A DNA stretch of 64,000 bases from assembly GCA_045649485.1 (NCBI GenBank), contig JAZRPZ010000004.1:16853-80852 (forward strand), given 5' to 3'. Below are positions 16,643 through 25,144 of this stretch, in pieces. The DNA is from RUG11247 sp045649485 (GTDB taxonomy: Bacteria; Bacillota; Clostridia; Christensenellales; Aristaeellaceae). The position numbers were made by a program, and so were the translations under genes. The notes under the pieces were generated by a model, which did not search any database, was not told the origin of the DNA, and saw only the letters and a list, made by a program, of their open reading frames with translations. The first letter of the stretch is position 1. Each line of letters begins with the position of its first letter.

Positions 16643-17350
16643 ATGAAAGCATTGATTCTGGCAGCGGGCTTCGGTTCCCGTCTCGCGCCTATTACAGATA
16701 ATTGCCCCAAATCCCTCGTGCCCGTAAACGGCAAGCCCATTCTCTTCAAGCAGATAGAAAACCTCATAGAAAACGGCATCACCGATATAACCGTGATCTC
16801 CGGCTATAAGGCCGAGGTGCTCGAAGCACAGGTGAAGGCTGCCTTCCCGTGCGTGAAAATCATCGAAAGCGTTGATTACGCCACCACCAACAACATGTAC
16901 AGCGCCTATATTGCCAAAGATGCAATGAACGGCGAAGGTTTCCTGATGATGAATGCAGATGTATTCTTTGATGCATCCGTCATCGCTTCCCTGCTGGCCT
17001 GCGAGAGCAGCAACGCTATCGTTGTGGATATCGGCACCTATATGGAAGAATCCATGAAGGTAGTGGAAGAAAACGGCAGACTGATGCGCATCGCAAAGAC
17101 CATCACTCCCGAAGAGGCATTGGGCGCTTCCATCGATGTATACAAATTCTCCGCAGAAGGCGCCGCCGCATTCTTTGCAAAGTGCGCCGACTATATCGAG
17201 ATTCGCGGCGAGAAGAAGATGTGGAGCGAAGTAGCACTGAACGACATACTGCCCGAAATCGTTTTCCATGCCTGCCCCCTCAACGGCCGCTGGTTTGAGA
17301 TAGACAATCACGACGACCTGCACGCTGCAGAAGCTTTGTTTGCAGAATAA
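16643..17350 (+). CDS. nucleotidyltransferase, sugar-phosphate or phosphocholine type
   Basis: A 235-residue NTP transferase. The N-terminus ALILAAGFGSRLAPITDNCPKSLVPVNGKPI is the nucleotide-binding signature of this fold. ATTNNMYSAYIA and LMMNADVFFD provide the sugar/choline-phosphate and metal-binding region. Closest by motif are LicC-like cytidylyltransferases and RmlA-type enzymes without the C-terminal acyltransferase domain. The product may be an activated sugar or choline for envelope polymers. AGGAGA precedes the ATG. It lies 22 bp before a flavin reductase-like gene, with no obvious functional link. Confidence 0.8.
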   Translation: MKALILAAGFGSRLAPITDNCPKSLVPVNGKPILFKQIENLIENGITDITVISGYKAEVLEAQVKAAFPCVKIIESVDYATTNNMYSAYIAKDAMNGEGFLMMNADVFFDASVIASLLACESSNAIVVDIGTYMEESMKVVEENGRLMRIAKTITPEEALGASIDVYKFSAEGAAAFFAKCADYIEIRGEKKMWSEVALNDILPEIVFHACPLNGRWFEIDNHDDLHAAEALFAE

Positions 17351-17372
17351 CTGCGGCAGGAGGTATAAAATC

Positions 17373-17936
17373 ATGAGAAAAAATTTTGGTTCCAAGCCTT
17401 ATGTATATCCCATGCCCGTTTTCATTGTAGCCGCTTATGATGAAAACGATGTACCCAATGCAATGAACGCTGCGTGGGGATGCATCTGCGATTATGACAA
17501 GGTAGCAGTATGTCTTGCGCAGGACCATAAGACCACCAAAAACATTCTGCTCAAAAAGGCTTTTACCGTAAGCATGGCAGACGCTGCAAACGTAATCGCC
17601 GCCGATTATGTGGGCGTTGTTTCCGGCAACGACGTTCCCAACAAGCTGGAAATTTGCGGATGGCACACCGTAAAGAGCGAATTTGCCGATGCGCCCGTTA
17701 TCGAAGAACTTCCCATGACCCTCGAATGCACTCTGGTAAGCTTCGATACCGATACGGACATTATGATCGGCCGCATCGAAAATGTATCTGCTGACGAACG
17801 CATACTGAATGAAAAGGGAAAAATAGATCCCCTCAAGCTGAATCCCATAACATTTGATCCCATGAACAACGACTACATAACGCTCGGCGAAAAAGTCGGT
17901 AATGCATTCAAAGACGGACTTCAGTTAAAAAAATAA
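17373..17936 (+). CDS. flavin reductase-like domain protein
   Basis: A 187-residue member of the flavin reductase-like split-barrel family. YPMPVFIVAAYDENDVPNAMNAAWGCICDYD is the FMN-binding region, and the later ECTLVSFDTDTDIMIGRIENVSADERIL strands complete the barrel. Such proteins bind FMN and serve as flavin reductases or oxidoreductases in anaerobes. The ATG at 17373 has GGAGGT eight bases upstream; the longer frame from 17340 overlaps the preceding gene. A strong terminator follows. Confidence 0.83.
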   Translation: MRKNFGSKPYVYPMPVFIVAAYDENDVPNAMNAAWGCICDYDKVAVCLAQDHKTTKNILLKKAFTVSMADAANVIAADYVGVVSGNDVPNKLEICGWHTVKSEFADAPVIEELPMTLECTLVSFDTDTDIMIGRIENVSADERILNEKGKIDPLKLNPITFDPMNNDYITLGEKVGNAFKDGLQLKK

Positions 17937-17937
17937 C

Positions 17938-17978
17938 AGAAACCCCTCCCGAACAGCTATTCGGGAGGGGTTCTTTTT
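17938..17978. terminator. bidirectional terminator
   Basis: AACCCCTCCCGA (17941-17952) and TCGGGAGGGGTT (17961-17972) form a 12-bp stem followed by CTTTTT. It lies between convergent genes. Confidence 0.9.
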
Positions 17979-19156
17979 CAGAATCTGACGATCTTACCTG
18001 CCACAGCCTTCGCCATGCGATATACCGGACCCTCAAACTCTGCCTTTACTCCGGCGAGTTCTTTTCTTATCTCAATATGCTGAGGACAATGTTTTTCGCA
18101 TTTTCCGCAGCCTATGCAATTTGAAGCGGGCGTGGGATTCTTTCTCAGCGCCGTGCAGATCACATAATCCATGAACGACCAGAATCTGCCCTCTGCCGCG
18201 CGTCTGTTGTACGCAGCAAATGCGCCGGGGATATCCACATTCTTCGGGCACGGCATGCAGTATCCGCAGCCGGTGCAGCCTACCTTCATGCCCGCATTGA
18301 TGGCCTTTACAACTCTGCGCAGCATCTCCTGTTCTGCTTCGCCGAATTCACCTATGTGCGCGTCGCAGGCTGTTGCGATATTGTCCAAAACCATCTCACG
18401 GGAATTCATTCCGGAAAGAACGCAGGTAACGCCCGCTTGGTCCCACAGCCACCTGAGCGCCCACTGCACAGGCGTGCGCCCGGCGGGATGTTCGGCAAAT
18501 ATCCGCTTCGCCTCTTCGGGCAGACGGTTTACAAGTCTGCCGCCGCGCAGAGGTTCCATTATTATTACAGGGATGCCCTTGCCATGGGCATATTCCAGAC
18601 CTCGCCTGCCCGCCTGAGTGTGTTCATCCAGATAGTTATACTGTATCTGCGTAAAATCCCAGTCATGGCTGTCCAGCAGCTTTATGAACATATCGGAATT
18701 ACCGTGATAGGAAAATCCCGCCTGTCTTATCTCGCCGGATCGCTTCTTTTCGGCAAGCCAATCTTCAACGCCCAGCTTTTTCAGCCTTTCCCACGTTTCA
18801 ACGTCGGTAAGCATGTGCATCAGATAATAATCGACATGGTCGGTTCTGAGCCGCTTCAGCTGTTCGCGGAAAAGTTTTTCAAGCCCTTCCCTGCTTTTTA
18901 TGAGGTAGTGCGGCAGCTTTGTGGCTATATATACCTTGTCACGCACGGAATTCCTGTGGAGTATCTCACCCAGAGCGGATTCGCTGCCGGGATATACATA
19001 GGCAGTGTCAAAATAATTCACGCCGTTTTCGATGGCGAGCATTATTTCCCGTTCCGTCTCCTGCATATTGACTACGCCCATTTTTCCGGGGAATCTCATG
19101 CAGCCGAATCCCAGCGCCGATATATCGTTGCCATATCTGTCTTTTCTGTAATTCAT
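17978..19156 (-). CDS. aldo/keto reductase with C-terminal 2x[4Fe-4S] domain (1)
   Basis: A 392-residue fusion of an aldo/keto reductase barrel with a bacterial-ferredoxin-like tail. The catalytic tetrad is present: Asp and Tyr in NYFDTAYVYPG, Lys in VYIATKLPH and His in YYLMHML. The tail has CTGCGYCMPCPKNVDIPG and CIGCGKCEKHCPQHIEI. These enzymes are common in anaerobes and couple carbonyl reduction to Fe-S electron transfer; substrates are mostly unknown. ATG 19156 is chosen because AGGTGATC precedes it. The gene lies 8 bp downstream of the dihydrouridine synthase gene and probably shares its transcript. Confidence 0.88.
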   Translation of the reverse strand: MNYRKDRYGNDISALGFGCMRFPGKMGVVNMQETEREIMLAIENGVNYFDTAYVYPGSESALGEILHRNSVRDKVYIATKLPHYLIKSREGLEKLFREQLKRLRTDHVDYYLMHMLTDVETWERLKKLGVEDWLAEKKRSGEIRQAGFSYHGNSDMFIKLLDSHDWDFTQIQYNYLDEHTQAGRRGLEYAHGKGIPVIIMEPLRGGRLVNRLPEEAKRIFAEHPAGRTPVQWALRWLWDQAGVTCVLSGMNSREMVLDNIATACDAHIGEFGEAEQEMLRRVVKAINAGMKVGCTGCGYCMPCPKNVDIPGAFAAYNRRAAEGRFWSFMDYVICTALRKNPTPASNCIGCGKCEKHCPQHIEIRKELAGVKAEFEGPVYRMAKAVAGKIVRF

Positions 19157-19164
19157 AAGATCAC

Positions 19165-20136
19165 CTATTTCACCCATTCGAATCTGGGTACGGCTTTCAT
19201 TTCGCAGCCGTCAAACAGTCTTTCCGCCGCCGCTTCGTATGCTTCCAGCGAAGTGGCTTTTCTTATTGCCTTGCGCACTTTTGCGCAATCCTCAAAGCAG
19301 CAGGACATATAATGGACGATCTCATGCATGCGTCCCATTACTGCCTTTGCGGGCCAGTTTTCGGAATACGCACGGAACAGCCTGTCATGGAAAACTCGCA
19401 GTTCTTCCACGGTAAGCTTCTCGCCGCCCTTTACTTCTCTCGCCAGCGCAGGATTCGTTATCATTCCCCTGCCCAGCATAAGCGCCTTTGTACCGGGGTA
19501 TCTTTCCAGCATATCAATGCAATCCTGCACGGTGAAAAGTTCGCCGTTATACACAAAAGGAAGGTTCGTCTTTTCGAACACATCCGCGCAGACCTCCGCA
19601 TGAGGCACTCCCTTGTAGAGTTCATTGCGGGTACGCGCATGCACTATAAGTTCGTGTACCGGATACTGAGCATAAATATCCAGAATCGCAGGCCATTCTT
19701 CAACTGACTCATAGCCTATACGCGTTTTGATGGATACAGGGATAGGACACTTTTCGTACACTTCATCCAAAAATGCCTTCAGCCATTCAAGATCGCGCAG
19801 CATGCCCGAACCCTTGCCCTTTGCGGTAACAGTGCCGGAAGGGCAGCCCACATTCAGGTTTACCTCGGTATAGCCCATTTCAGCCATTTCGGCAGCAGCC
19901 CATATGAAATGCTCGGCATACTTTGTAAGTATCTGCGGAATAACGGGAATTCCAATGTTATTCTGCGGAAGTATGGCATTGTATTCCCGGGGCGGAAAAC
20001 CCTTGTGCTGAGTAGGGCAAACAAAAGGTATGAAATACCTGTCCACTCCCGTGAAACTGTCGTGATGCACACGCCTGTATATCACATCCGTAACACCTTC
20101 AAGCGGTGCAAAATATATTTTCATTCCGTCATTCAT
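19165..20136 (-). CDS. dus: tRNA-dihydrouridine synthase family protein
   Basis: A 323-residue Dus-family flavoenzyme that reduces uridines in the tRNA D-arm using FMN and NADPH. IYFAPLEGVTDVIYRR, TEVNLNVGCPSGTVTAKGKGSGMLRD (with the catalytic Cys) and SIKTRIGYES are diagnostic, and LMLGRGMITNPAL is the phosphate-binding end. Its ATG overlaps the stop of the LysR gene as ATGA, implying translational coupling; a second ATG at 20124 is possible. Coupling of a LysR gene to a Dus gene is unusual. Confidence 0.9.
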   Translation of the reverse strand: MNDGMKIYFAPLEGVTDVIYRRVHHDSFTGVDRYFIPFVCPTQHKGFPPREYNAILPQNNIGIPVIPQILTKYAEHFIWAAAEMAEMGYTEVNLNVGCPSGTVTAKGKGSGMLRDLEWLKAFLDEVYEKCPIPVSIKTRIGYESVEEWPAILDIYAQYPVHELIVHARTRNELYKGVPHAEVCADVFEKTNLPFVYNGELFTVQDCIDMLERYPGTKALMLGRGMITNPALAREVKGGEKLTVEELRVFHDRLFRAYSENWPAKAVMGRMHEIVHYMSCCFEDCAKVRKAIRKATSLEAYEAAAERLFDGCEMKAVPRFEWVK

Positions 20137-21032
20137 TCTTTTGTATCCGTATTTTCCGGCACATTTCCGCCGGTAAGCCTTTCTATGAATTTACGCGCAG
20201 GCTTAGAGAACACCTGATGCTTTTTCCACACCAGCACAATTCCCACCTCAAGCTTCGGTTCAAGGGGGCGGAAACACAACGGACCGCCTTCGCAGGTACA
20301 GGAAACGCTGTCAAGGCACAGCGCACTGCCCAGACCTTCCTCCACAAACAGCGATGCATTGAACAACAGATTGTATTCACCGATTACATTCAATTTATCG
20401 TAATCTCCGCCAAGCCATCCGGAAAGCTCATTTTCCATCATGTGCTGCGCCGAAACGAACAGCGAAAGCTCGCACAGGTCTGCAGGAGTTATATATTCCT
20501 TATCCTTCATGGGATTGTCCGCACGCATCAGCACGCCCCAATGGTCCTTTACGGGCAGGCGTATAAAATCATATCCCGTAAGGTCGGTAGGCTCAACAAG
20601 CAGACCGAAATCCAGCATGCCTCTGTCCAGCTGACAGGTTATCTCCTCCGCATTGCCGCTAACGGTATGTATTCTCAGATTCGGATAATCATCATGCATG
20701 GACTTGAGCACCTTCGCGATAACGCGCATGCCTTCGGTCTCGCCGCCGATGCATATCCAGCCGCTGATCTCTTCGGAGGCTGTCATTATTTCATTTTCGG
20801 TCTTTTCCATAAGGCTCACGATTTCTTCGGCGCGGCGTCGGAGAATCCTGCCTTCTTCCGTCAGGCGCACACGTCTGCTGCCCCTTATAAGCAGCTGTTT
20901 TCCGAGTTCCTCTTCAAGGTCCCGCAGCTGTCTTGAAAGCGGTGGCTGAGACATATGCAGTTGTTCCGCGGCACGGGTTATGCTCTCCTCACGGGCTACC
21001 GCAAGAAAATATTTCAAAACACGAATATCCAT
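20133..21032 (-). CDS. LysR-family transcriptional regulator (1)
   Basis: A 299-residue LysR regulator. The winged helix-turn-helix is at residues 1-60 (MDIRVLKYFLAVAREESITRAAEQLHMSQPPLSRQLRDLEEELG shown by its core ESITRAAEQLHMSQPPLS). The effector-binding domain covers about 90-290. It is divergent from the aldo/keto reductase at 21173, with a 140-bp shared region containing inverted repeats of T-N11-A type. By LysR convention it probably regulates that reductase and itself. The dus gene overlaps its stop. Confidence 0.9.
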   Translation of the reverse strand: MDIRVLKYFLAVAREESITRAAEQLHMSQPPLSRQLRDLEEELGKQLLIRGSRRVRLTEEGRILRRRAEEIVSLMEKTENEIMTASEEISGWICIGGETEGMRVIAKVLKSMHDDYPNLRIHTVSGNAEEITCQLDRGMLDFGLLVEPTDLTGYDFIRLPVKDHWGVLMRADNPMKDKEYITPADLCELSLFVSAQHMMENELSGWLGGDYDKLNVIGEYNLLFNASLFVEEGLGSALCLDSVSCTCEGGPLCFRPLEPKLEVGIVLVWKKHQVFSKPARKFIERLTGGNVPENTDTKE

Positions 21033-21070
21033 ATTTACATCCTCCCGAATGCATTATAGCATCCGTTTCA

Positions 21071-21092
21071 ATACCTTTCAAGTATGCCATAC
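21071..21092. promoter_or_regulatory. candidate LysR operator
   Basis: ATAC-N7-GTAT (21071-21085) fits the T-N11-A LysR box, and GTAT-GCC-ATAC (21082-21092) adjoins it. They lie between the divergent LysR and aldo/keto reductase genes, just upstream of the reductase -35 box. Confidence 0.45.
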
Positions 21093-21108
21093 GATTCAAT
21101 ATATGTAT

Positions 21109-21137
21109 TTGATATCCGACAGGTCATAATCTATAAT
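21109..21137 (+). promoter_or_regulatory. promoter of aldo/keto reductase 2
   Basis: TTGATA (21109-21114), 17 bp, TATAAT (21132-21137), 35 bp before the ATG at 21173. Confidence 0.7.
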
Positions 21138-21172
21138 ATAATCATACCAATAGATTTTCCGGAGGCACGTTT

Positions 21173-22291
21173 ATGCAGTATAAGGAATATAAGGACGGCA
21201 TCAAACTTTCTGTTCTGGGCATGGGCAATATGCGCCTGCCTGTGAACGAAGCCGCAGAGGGACGTCCCATTGATTATGATAAAGCCAAGGCGATCATTGA
21301 CAAGGCAATGGCTGCCGGCATCAATTACTACGACACCGCCTATATCTATCACGGCGGCGAATCCGAAGTTTTCACCGGCAAGGCTCTGAAGGAATATCCC
21401 CGCGATTCCTACTATGTAGCCACCAAATTCAACCTCGACGCCAATCCCGATTACCGCGCTCAGTTTGCAGAACAGCTGCGCAGGCTGGATATGGATCACG
21501 TAGATTTCTATCTGCTGCACGGCATTATGGACCACAACGCCGATGCTTTCTTCGATAACGGCGCAGTGGCATATTTTGATGAAATGAAAGCTCAGGGAAA
21601 GATCCGCTACTTCGGCTTCTCCTTCCACGGCACTCCCTCCGCGCTGCGCAAGGTCGTTAAAAAGCATCAGTGGGATTTCGTTCAGATTCAGCTGAACTAC
21701 TATGACTGGCTCTACGGCGATGCCAAGGAGCTCTACAAGATACTCGAAGACGCCAACATCCCCGTTATGGTAATGGAACCCGTGCGCGGCGGTCTGCTGG
21801 CGAAGATGACCGACGAAAGCGCCGCTGTGCTCAAGTGCGCAAACAGCGAAGCTTCCCTCGCATCATGGGCACTGAAGTGGGTAAAATCCCTGCCCGCAGT
21901 ACAGGTAGCACTTTCCGGCATGGGCGATCTCGAACAGCTCAGCGACAACATCGCCACCATGAGCAGCGAAGAAGCCATGACCTCCACCGAGCAGATGTAC
22001 ATCGAAAACGCTGCTCAGAAGCTGCGCTTGAGCATCGCCGTGCCCTGCACCGCATGCCGCTACTGCACCGATGACTGCCCCATGTCCCTTGATATCCCCC
22101 GCCTGCTGGCAACCTATAATGAAGTAAAGCTCAGCGGCGCATGGAGGCTTTCCGCAATAAAGGACATTCCCGAAGACCGTCTGCCCGCCGCATGCATCGC
22201 TTGCGGAAACTGCATGAAGCATTGTCCTCAGAGCATAAAGATTCCCACTTATCTGAAGGAAATGGCAGAAATGATGGCTCCGAAGGAGTAA
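21173..22291 (+). CDS. aldo/keto reductase with C-terminal 2x[4Fe-4S] domain (2)
   Basis: A 372-residue aldo/keto reductase-ferredoxin fusion. The tetrad is intact: NYYDTAYIYHGGESE (Asp, Tyr), YYVATKFNL (Lys) and FYLLHGIM (His). The tail holds CTACRYCTDDCPMSLDIP and CIACGNCMKHCPQSIKIP, eight cysteines for two clusters. CCGGAGG precedes the ATG. It is divergent from a LysR gene that likely controls it. The substrate is unknown. Confidence 0.88.
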   Translation: MQYKEYKDGIKLSVLGMGNMRLPVNEAAEGRPIDYDKAKAIIDKAMAAGINYYDTAYIYHGGESEVFTGKALKEYPRDSYYVATKFNLDANPDYRAQFAEQLRRLDMDHVDFYLLHGIMDHNADAFFDNGAVAYFDEMKAQGKIRYFGFSFHGTPSALRKVVKKHQWDFVQIQLNYYDWLYGDAKELYKILEDANIPVMVMEPVRGGLLAKMTDESAAVLKCANSEASLASWALKWVKSLPAVQVALSGMGDLEQLSDNIATMSSEEAMTSTEQMYIENAAQKLRLSIAVPCTACRYCTDDCPMSLDIPRLLATYNEVKLSGAWRLSAIKDIPEDRLPAACIACGNCMKHCPQSIKIPTYLKEMAEMMAPKE

Positions 22292-22413
22292 CAGACAAAT
22301 GATAGCGCCTTGGATGACGACCTGGCGTTTATCATAAAGCGCAGGGACGGATCCGGGGCTGAGGAGCAGACCGGGCAGCCCTGTGCCAATCTGTTAACAG
22401 ATAGTGAAACCTA

Positions 22414-22444
22414 TTGCATTAGACCGACTCTAATGCTGTATACT
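22414..22444 (+). promoter_or_regulatory. MerR-type promoter with 19-bp spacer and central dyad
   Basis: TTGCAT (22414-22419) and TATACT (22439-22444) are 19 bp apart. The spacer contains the perfect inverted repeat GCATTAGA-CCGAC-TCTAATGC (22416-22436). A long spacer with a dyad between -35 and -10 is the signature of promoters activated by MerR-family regulators. No MerR gene is in the window. Confidence 0.65.
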
Positions 22445-22472
22445 GAATATTTAGTGACCCACGGAGGTTAAT

Positions 22473-23018
22473 ATGAGAAACATTCTGGTGGCCGTCGGCA
22501 GTGGAATTGCCGGCGCAAATACCGATATGCTGGCCGATGCCTTTATCGAAGGCGCCCGCAGCGCAGGTCATATCGTAAACAAGATATTCCTCGGCGGCGA
22601 GATATACGGCTGCCGCGGCTGCGGCGCATGTCAGACCGGCAAGGGCTGCGTCATAGAAGACGATATGCAGCCCGCCTACCCGCTGTTTGACGAATGCGAC
22701 CTTATGGTACTTGCCTCTCCCCTGTATTTCTGGACCCTTTCCGGACAGATAAAGGTTTTCTTCGACAGGCTCTACGCAAAGTCCACCGAAGATATCTATC
22801 CTAAAAAGGATACCTACCTGCTCATGACCGCAGGAGATAATACAGAGCATACTTTTGACCATGCATTGGAATACTACCGTTTCATCACCTCCGCACTGGG
22901 TTGGAACGACATAGGCAGCTATACTGCCGGCGGCTGCAAGGGCGGTCCCGGCAAGCATCAGATTTCCGAAGAACATCTGAAGGCTGCATACGAAGCCGGC
23001 AGGAATCTGCCCGGCTGA
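22473..23018 (+). CDS. flavodoxin-like NADPH-dependent FMN reductase family protein
   Basis: A 181-residue flavodoxin-fold protein. ILVAVGSGIAGANTDMLADAF is the FMN-phosphate loop, and LASPLYFWTLSGQIKVFFDRLY is the conserved strand-helix of the iron-sulfur flavoprotein/NADPH:FMN reductase family. GCRGCGACQTGKGC (about 49-62) carries four cysteines and may bind a metal or Fe-S cluster. It is the first gene behind a MerR-type promoter and is followed by DUF3737 and an aldo/keto reductase. A stress-responsive flavin oxidoreductase is likely. Confidence 0.83.
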   Translation: MRNILVAVGSGIAGANTDMLADAFIEGARSAGHIVNKIFLGGEIYGCRGCGACQTGKGCVIEDDMQPAYPLFDECDLMVLASPLYFWTLSGQIKVFFDRLYAKSTEDIYPKKDTYLLMTAGDNTEHTFDHALEYYRFITSALGWNDIGSYTAGGCKGGPGKHQISEEHLKAAYEAGRNLPG

Positions 23019-23046
23019 TAAACGACCTTTGGAAGGATTGATTACC

Positions 23047-23898
23047 ATGGAAAACAGAAAGATCATCGCAGACACCCGCTTTGGCGAGGAACGTGCACTG
23101 TACGCCGCAAACAATGTTGAAGTAAGAAACTGTGCATTCGCAGGTCAGGAAGACGGCGAAAGCGCTCTGAAGGAAGCCCGCAATCTTACCATTGCCAATT
23201 GCGATTTCCACCTGCGCTATCCCCTTTGGCACGCTGACGATGTTGAAATGTCCGACTGCCGCATGACCGAGACCTGCCGTGCCGCGCTCTGGTACAACAA
23301 CCGCGTGAACATCGATTCCTGCAACATGGGCGGAATCAAGGCACTGCGTGAATGCCGCGATATCAACATCACCCGCAGCACTGCCGTTTCCACCGAATAC
23401 GGCTGGTTCTGCAGAAATATCACTATCGACGATTTTGAACTCACCGGCGAGTATCCCTTCATGCATACTTTCGGCATGGTCGTCAATAATTTCCGTCTGC
23501 ATGGTAAGTATTCCTTCCAGTACGTCGAAAACGTAACCATCCGCAATTCCGTGCTGAATACCAAGGATGCTTTCTGGCACAGCAAGAACGTGACCGTTTA
23601 TGACAGCGTTATCAAGGGCGAATACCTGGCATGGTATTCCGAAAACCTGCGTCTGGTGCGCTGCAAGATAATCGGCACTCAGCCCCTGTGCTACTGCAAG
23701 GGTCTCATTCTCGAGGACTGCGAAATGGAAGGCTGCGACCTCTCCTTCGAAAACAGCGAAGTTGAGGCAACCGTAACCGGTCATATCGACAGCGTAAAGA
23801 ATCCCGTGAAGGGCTTCATCACCGCAGATTCCATCGGCGAGACCATCATCGACGAATACCGCTGGGAGGGCGAATGCCCCATCACCCTGCGCGGATAA
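23047..23898 (+). CDS. DUF3737 family right-handed beta-helix protein
   Basis: A 283-residue protein recognised as DUF3737. It is built from short repeating rungs (for example VRNCAF, IANCDF, MSDCRM, IDSCNM, IRNSVL, VYDSVI, LEDCEM), the pattern of a right-handed parallel beta-helix. Aromatic WHADD/WHSKN motifs recur. No signal peptide is seen. The frame can begin at TTG 23029, but ATG 23047 after GGAAGG is more likely. Its function is unknown. It lies between a flavoprotein and a Fe-S aldo/keto reductase in one operon. Confidence 0.83.
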   Translation: MENRKIIADTRFGEERALYAANNVEVRNCAFAGQEDGESALKEARNLTIANCDFHLRYPLWHADDVEMSDCRMTETCRAALWYNNRVNIDSCNMGGIKALRECRDINITRSTAVSTEYGWFCRNITIDDFELTGEYPFMHTFGMVVNNFRLHGKYSFQYVENVTIRNSVLNTKDAFWHSKNVTVYDSVIKGEYLAWYSENLRLVRCKIIGTQPLCYCKGLILEDCEMEGCDLSFENSEVEATVTGHIDSVKNPVKGFITADSIGETIIDEYRWEGECPITLRG

Positions 23899-23918
23899 TA
23901 AAAACAAGGTGTGATTTG

Positions 23919-25022
23919 ATGGAATACAGGAAACTGCCCCGCGGCAGCGAAATGATAAGCGCTGTCGGTCTGGGCTTCGGAGGCATACAGAAGGCTTCCG
24001 ATGCTGAAATTGAAGCTGTAGTACGCAAGGCCGTAGATAACGGTATCAATTTCTTTGATATGTGTGCCGGCGCTTCGAATGTGTACGCTCCTTTCGGACG
24101 TGCAATAAAAGACATTCGCGATAAAGTAATGTTCCAGCTGCACTTTGGCGCCATATACAACGAAAAAGGCGAATATGGCTGGACTACCGATGCCGACAGG
24201 ATAAAGCAGACCTTTGAATGGGAAATGCAGACTCTGGGCACGGACTACATAGATTTCGGTTTCCTGCATTGCCTCGATCAGATAGCGGATTTTGAGAAGA
24301 TGAAGGCTGACGGCGTGCTTGATCTTATCCGCGACCTGAAGAAGCAGGGCGTGGTGCGTCATATCGGCTTCTCTTCCCATACTCCCGAAGTAGCAAACCG
24401 CATCATAGATGAAGGAGACATCGACCTCATGATGTTCTCCATCAACCCTGCGTATGACTTCGAGCAGGGCGATGAGTACGGCATCGGCACCGCATCAGAG
24501 CGCGCAGAGTTGTTCCGCCGCTGTCAGGCAAACGGCGTTGCCATTTCCGTAATGAAGCCCTTCCACGGAGGCAAGCTGCTTTCCGAAGAAGCTTCTCCTT
24601 TCAAGAAGGCAATGACCCATTCTCAGCTGATCCGGTATTCGCTCGACCGCCCCGGCGTTATTACCACTCTTCCCGGCGTGCGCGGCATTGACGATCTCGA
24701 CATAGTGCTGAAATACCTCAACGCAACCGAAGAAGAAACGGATTACGGATTTATCGGCGGCCTCAACGCCGAAAAGGTTCGCGGTACCTGCGTATACTGT
24801 AATCACTGCCGTCCCTGCCCCGCAGGCATCGACATAGGCCTGGTAAACAAATACTACGACCTTGCCAAAATGGGTGACGGACTTGCCATCGAACACTACA
24901 GGAAACTGGCGGTCAATGCTTCCGATTGTGTTCAGTGCGGACATTGCGACGGCCGTTGTCCGTTCAGCGTTGAACAGTCTGTACGCATGCAGGAAATAAA
25001 AGAATACTTCGATTCCCTTTGA
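23919..25022 (+). CDS. aldo/keto reductase-like protein with Fe-S tail, catalytic Tyr and Lys missing (3)
   Basis: A 367-residue aldo/keto reductase fold with Fe-S tail CVYCNHCRPCPAGIDI and CVQCGHCDGRCPFSV. The catalytic Asp is present (D47 in NFFDMCAGAS), but the position five residues later, normally Tyr, is A52. The position of the catalytic Lys is H75 in DKVMFQLHFG. His in FGFLHCLD (H117) remains. Ordinary NADPH-dependent carbonyl reduction is therefore doubtful; Fe-S-dependent chemistry or a non-catalytic role is possible. AAGGTGTG precedes ATG 23919. It is third in the flavoprotein-DUF3737 operon. Confidence 0.83.
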   Translation: MEYRKLPRGSEMISAVGLGFGGIQKASDAEIEAVVRKAVDNGINFFDMCAGASNVYAPFGRAIKDIRDKVMFQLHFGAIYNEKGEYGWTTDADRIKQTFEWEMQTLGTDYIDFGFLHCLDQIADFEKMKADGVLDLIRDLKKQGVVRHIGFSSHTPEVANRIIDEGDIDLMMFSINPAYDFEQGDEYGIGTASERAELFRRCQANGVAISVMKPFHGGKLLSEEASPFKKAMTHSQLIRYSLDRPGVITTLPGVRGIDDLDIVLKYLNATEEETDYGFIGGLNAEKVRGTCVYCNHCRPCPAGIDIGLVNKYYDLAKMGDGLAIEHYRKLAVNASDCVQCGHCDGRCPFSVEQSVRMQEIKEYFDSL

Positions 25023-25027
25023 TCAAT

Positions 25028-25067
25028 AAAACGCTTTTGAGGCTGAGTATCCTCAAAAGCGTTTTTC
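25028..25067 (+). terminator. terminator
   Basis: AAAACGCTTTTGAGG (25028-25042) and CCTCAAAAGCGTTTT (25051-25065), a 15-bp perfect stem ending in TTTTT, after the aldo/keto reductase stop. Confidence 0.92.
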
Positions 25068-25068
25068 C

Positions 25069-25097
25069 TTGACACAAACCGGCAAAAATTGTATCAT
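25069..25097 (+). promoter_or_regulatory. promoter of LysR regulator 2
   Basis: TTGACA (25069-25074), 17 bp, TATCAT (25092-25097), 47 bp before the ATG at 25145. Confidence 0.7.
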
Positions 25098-25144
25098 ATG
25101 CTTGAAGTTATATATTCATAAAACTGATATGGAGTGAATAGCTG

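Noticed and set aside
22292..22413. A small gene or RNA between aldo/keto reductase 2 and the MerR-type promoter
   Set aside because: A GATAGCGCC...GGCG...TATC-like pairing is present, but there is no T tract, no ribosome site and no frame of note.
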